Shown: one piece after another, positions 62,792-64,000 of the stretch
Position numbering within the stretch: position 1 is the stretch's first letter
Layout: every line of letters begins with the position of its first letter
NCBI GenBank assembly: GCA_022572355.1
Contig: JACZWC010000002.1
Location: forward strand, 1-64,000
Reading direction: 5' to 3'
Source: Bacteroidota bacterium
GTDB lineage: Bacteria > Bacteroidota > Bacteroidia > NORP154
DNA: 64,000 nt
Notes under the pieces: generated by a model
Database searches by the model: none
What the model saw: the letters and a program-made list of their open reading frames with translations, nothing else
What the model was told of the DNA's origin: nothing
Translations under genes and position numbers: made by a program

Positions 62792-63415
62792 TCAATCACC
62801 GCCAGGATTAACCGGGGCTTCTTCCCAGGCTTTTAAGAATGCTGTGTCATGACTTGCCAGGTGCAATTTAGAAAAGGAAGCTACCTGCTGACCTAACTTC
62901 ATAAGTCGACCTTGAATCTTCTCATCGGTAATATTTCCACTTTTATCAAAAACGGAAGCAGCATTTGGAATTGCAACCTGAGACGGAATTACCCATGAGT
63001 GAAGTGTTCTGCCTACAGTCCTCAGCTCATTCATGGCATTGAATCCACCCATCATTCCTCCTGAGACTCCAAGCAAGCCCACCATTTTACCCTCAAATTC
63101 GTCAAATCCCATCAGATCCATTGCATTCTTGAGCACACCACTATAACTTCCATGATATTCAGGAGTTCCCAGGATGATGCCCCGTGCGCTGCCGACTAAC
63201 TTCTGTAGTTTGAGCACATCTCCAGTTGGCTCCTCATCACCGCCATCACAAAATTTCAAATCATAATCGTTGAGATTAATCAAATGTGTTTTGGCCCCTT
63301 CTTGCTCTGCTCCCTTTAAAGCTACTACCATTGCCATGGTCGTATAACTACCAACTCTCAAACTGCCAGAGATTCCTACTACCGTTACCTGTTTAGTTGT
63401 CTCCATGTTTTCCAT
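62792..63415 (-). CDS. NADPH-dependent FMN reductase-like flavoprotein
   Basis: 207 residues. Flavodoxin-like fold: VVGISGSLRVGSYTTMAMVV (FMN phosphate loop), GIILGTPEYHGSYSGVLKNAMDLM (PEYxGSxxGxLKNxxD signature) and VGLLGVSGGMMGG. Family members reduce FMN, quinones or azo/chromate compounds. Starts with one base overlapping the stop of the upstream T9SS gene (TAATG). Confidence 0.88.
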   Translation of the reverse strand: MENMETTKQVTVVGISGSLRVGSYTTMAMVVALKGAEQEGAKTHLINLNDYDLKFCDGGDEEPTGDVLKLQKLVGSARGIILGTPEYHGSYSGVLKNAMDLMGFDEFEGKMVGLLGVSGGMMGGFNAMNELRTVGRTLHSWVIPSQVAIPNAASVFDKSGNITDEKIQGRLMKLGQQVASFSKLHLASHDTAFLKAWEEAPVNPGGD

Positions 63416-64000
63416 TAATAAATTATCATTCTGGATGTGTAGCTCCGTTCTTTGGTAATAATATTAACAAAGTAGACTCCAGCACTCCCAAAATTATCTA
63501 AGTTTAGAAATATACTATTGAGCCCAACATTAATTGTTATAAGCTCAGTGAACAGTTTCTTACCCAGCACATTATAAACCCAAATGTAAATACTTTGCTG
63601 CTTATCAGAAATAAATTCCAGAGTTATATCTCCCGATGAAGGATTCGGATAGATGCTTAGTGCTTCATTCAAGCCTCTTTCACTCATACCCACTGGAACA
63701 CCTTCAATACTGATATCATCCAGATACAGGTTGTTGCCATACTTGTTCAACGACTCGATTTTGACAAGGGCTATAGATTGTGCCGCTACCGACAAATCTG
63801 CTGAGTCGATCTTCCAATCATTCGAATCTGGAAAGAAAAAGGCGGTAGTCATATTTGATTTGGCCAGATCAAATCCACCCTTTCTATACACTTCTGTCCA
63901 GTTGGAGCCGCAATCCGCAGAAACAGAAATGAGCAACGTATCTAACCAAAACAACGAATCATATGGTACATAAGCTACCGAGAACTTCATCATGGCATTC
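63415..64000 (-). CDS. T9SS type A sorting-domain protein (5' end beyond the window)
   Basis: The last about 195 residues of a larger protein. The reading frame is open to the window edge (the ATG at 63993 is unlikely to be the start). KFSVAYVPYDSLFWLDTLLISVSADCGSNW resembles the MAM/jelly-roll domain of the choice-of-anchor class, followed by LYLDDISIEGVPVG. Sorting domain: LSIYPNPSSGDITLEF, VYNVLGKKLFTELI, GVYFVNIITKERSYTSRMIIY. Exported; function unknown. Confidence 0.8.
   Translation of the reverse strand, partial: NAMMKFSVAYVPYDSLFWLDTLLISVSADCGSNWTEVYRKGGFDLAKSNMTTAFFFPDSNDWKIDSADLSVAAQSIALVKIESLNKYGNNLYLDDISIEGVPVGMSERGLNEALSIYPNPSSGDITLEFISDKQQSIYIWVYNVLGKKLFTELITINVGLNSIFLNLDNFGSAGVYFVNIITKERSYTSRMIIY

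Overview
The window is from a member of the Bacteroidota, probably a free-living flavobacterium-like or related lineage. The evidence is five proteins with type A C-terminal sorting domains of the type IX secretion system (T9SS), one giant SprB-repeat protein with a type B (gliding-motility associated) C-terminus, ZapA beside RNase Y, sparse Shine-Dalgarno sequences, and several upstream sequences matching the Bacteroidota promoter -7 element TAnnTTTG. Base composition is AT-rich.

Layout. 1-9415: the 3' part of clpC, a seven-repeat propeller/TPR protein and a 1,824-residue SprB-repeat surface protein. 9695-17514: housekeeping and small genes (hemF, a Kazal-like lipoprotein, a secreted Xaa-Pro aminopeptidase, rpmB, cinA, a tandem universal stress protein, a nucleoside phosphorylase, a SirB1-like protein). 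17521-20940: four same-strand genes (a T9SS repeat protein, an SdpI-like protein, an antitoxin-like 60-residue protein, a lipoprotein) separated by imperfect palindromes of about 70-120 bp, an arrangement resembling an integron cassette array without an integrase in view. 21646-45095: a large surface-polysaccharide locus in two divergent arms meeting near 33.8 kb. The minus arm has two phosphoglycosyl transferases, a DegT aminotransferase, four glycosyltransferases, two polymerase/ligase-like membrane proteins, a methyltransferase and a flippase. The plus arm has a UDP-HexNAc epimerase, a second flippase, three FkbM methyltransferases, a polymerase, three glycosyltransferases and a WecG/TagA enzyme, followed by a convergent chain-length (Wzz-type) protein. 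45139-47586: rny, a candidate 6S RNA, zapA and a coiled-coil gene. 47750-56902: an M23 peptidase, T9SS cargo, arsC, a cobalamin riboswitch with a BtuG-like T9SS propeller, arsR with a very cysteine-rich 52-residue protein that short-ORF filters miss, a SPOR/TPR protein, an acidic 29-residue-repeat membrane protein and a hotdog-fold protein. 57012-64000: an SDR dehydrogenase, a RelE-type toxin-antitoxin pair, an SDR gene remnant ended by a palindromic repeat, T9SS cargo, a DinB-like protein, an 11-bp tandem repeat, a C1 peptidase, a TPR protein and an FMN reductase.

How it fits together. Much of the window concerns the cell surface: polysaccharide assembly by flippase/polymerase routes, T9SS-exported adhesins and propellers, secreted peptidases and lipoproteins. 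The most interesting items are (1) the cobalamin riboswitch controlling a T9SS-type BtuG-like protein away from any btuB, (2) the 14-cysteine, 52-residue protein directly after an ArsR-type regulator, (3) the cassette-like array bounded by attC-like palindromes, and (4) several families of short palindromic repeats, one of which is translated in frame inside a peptidase gene and another of which ends a broken SDR gene copy.
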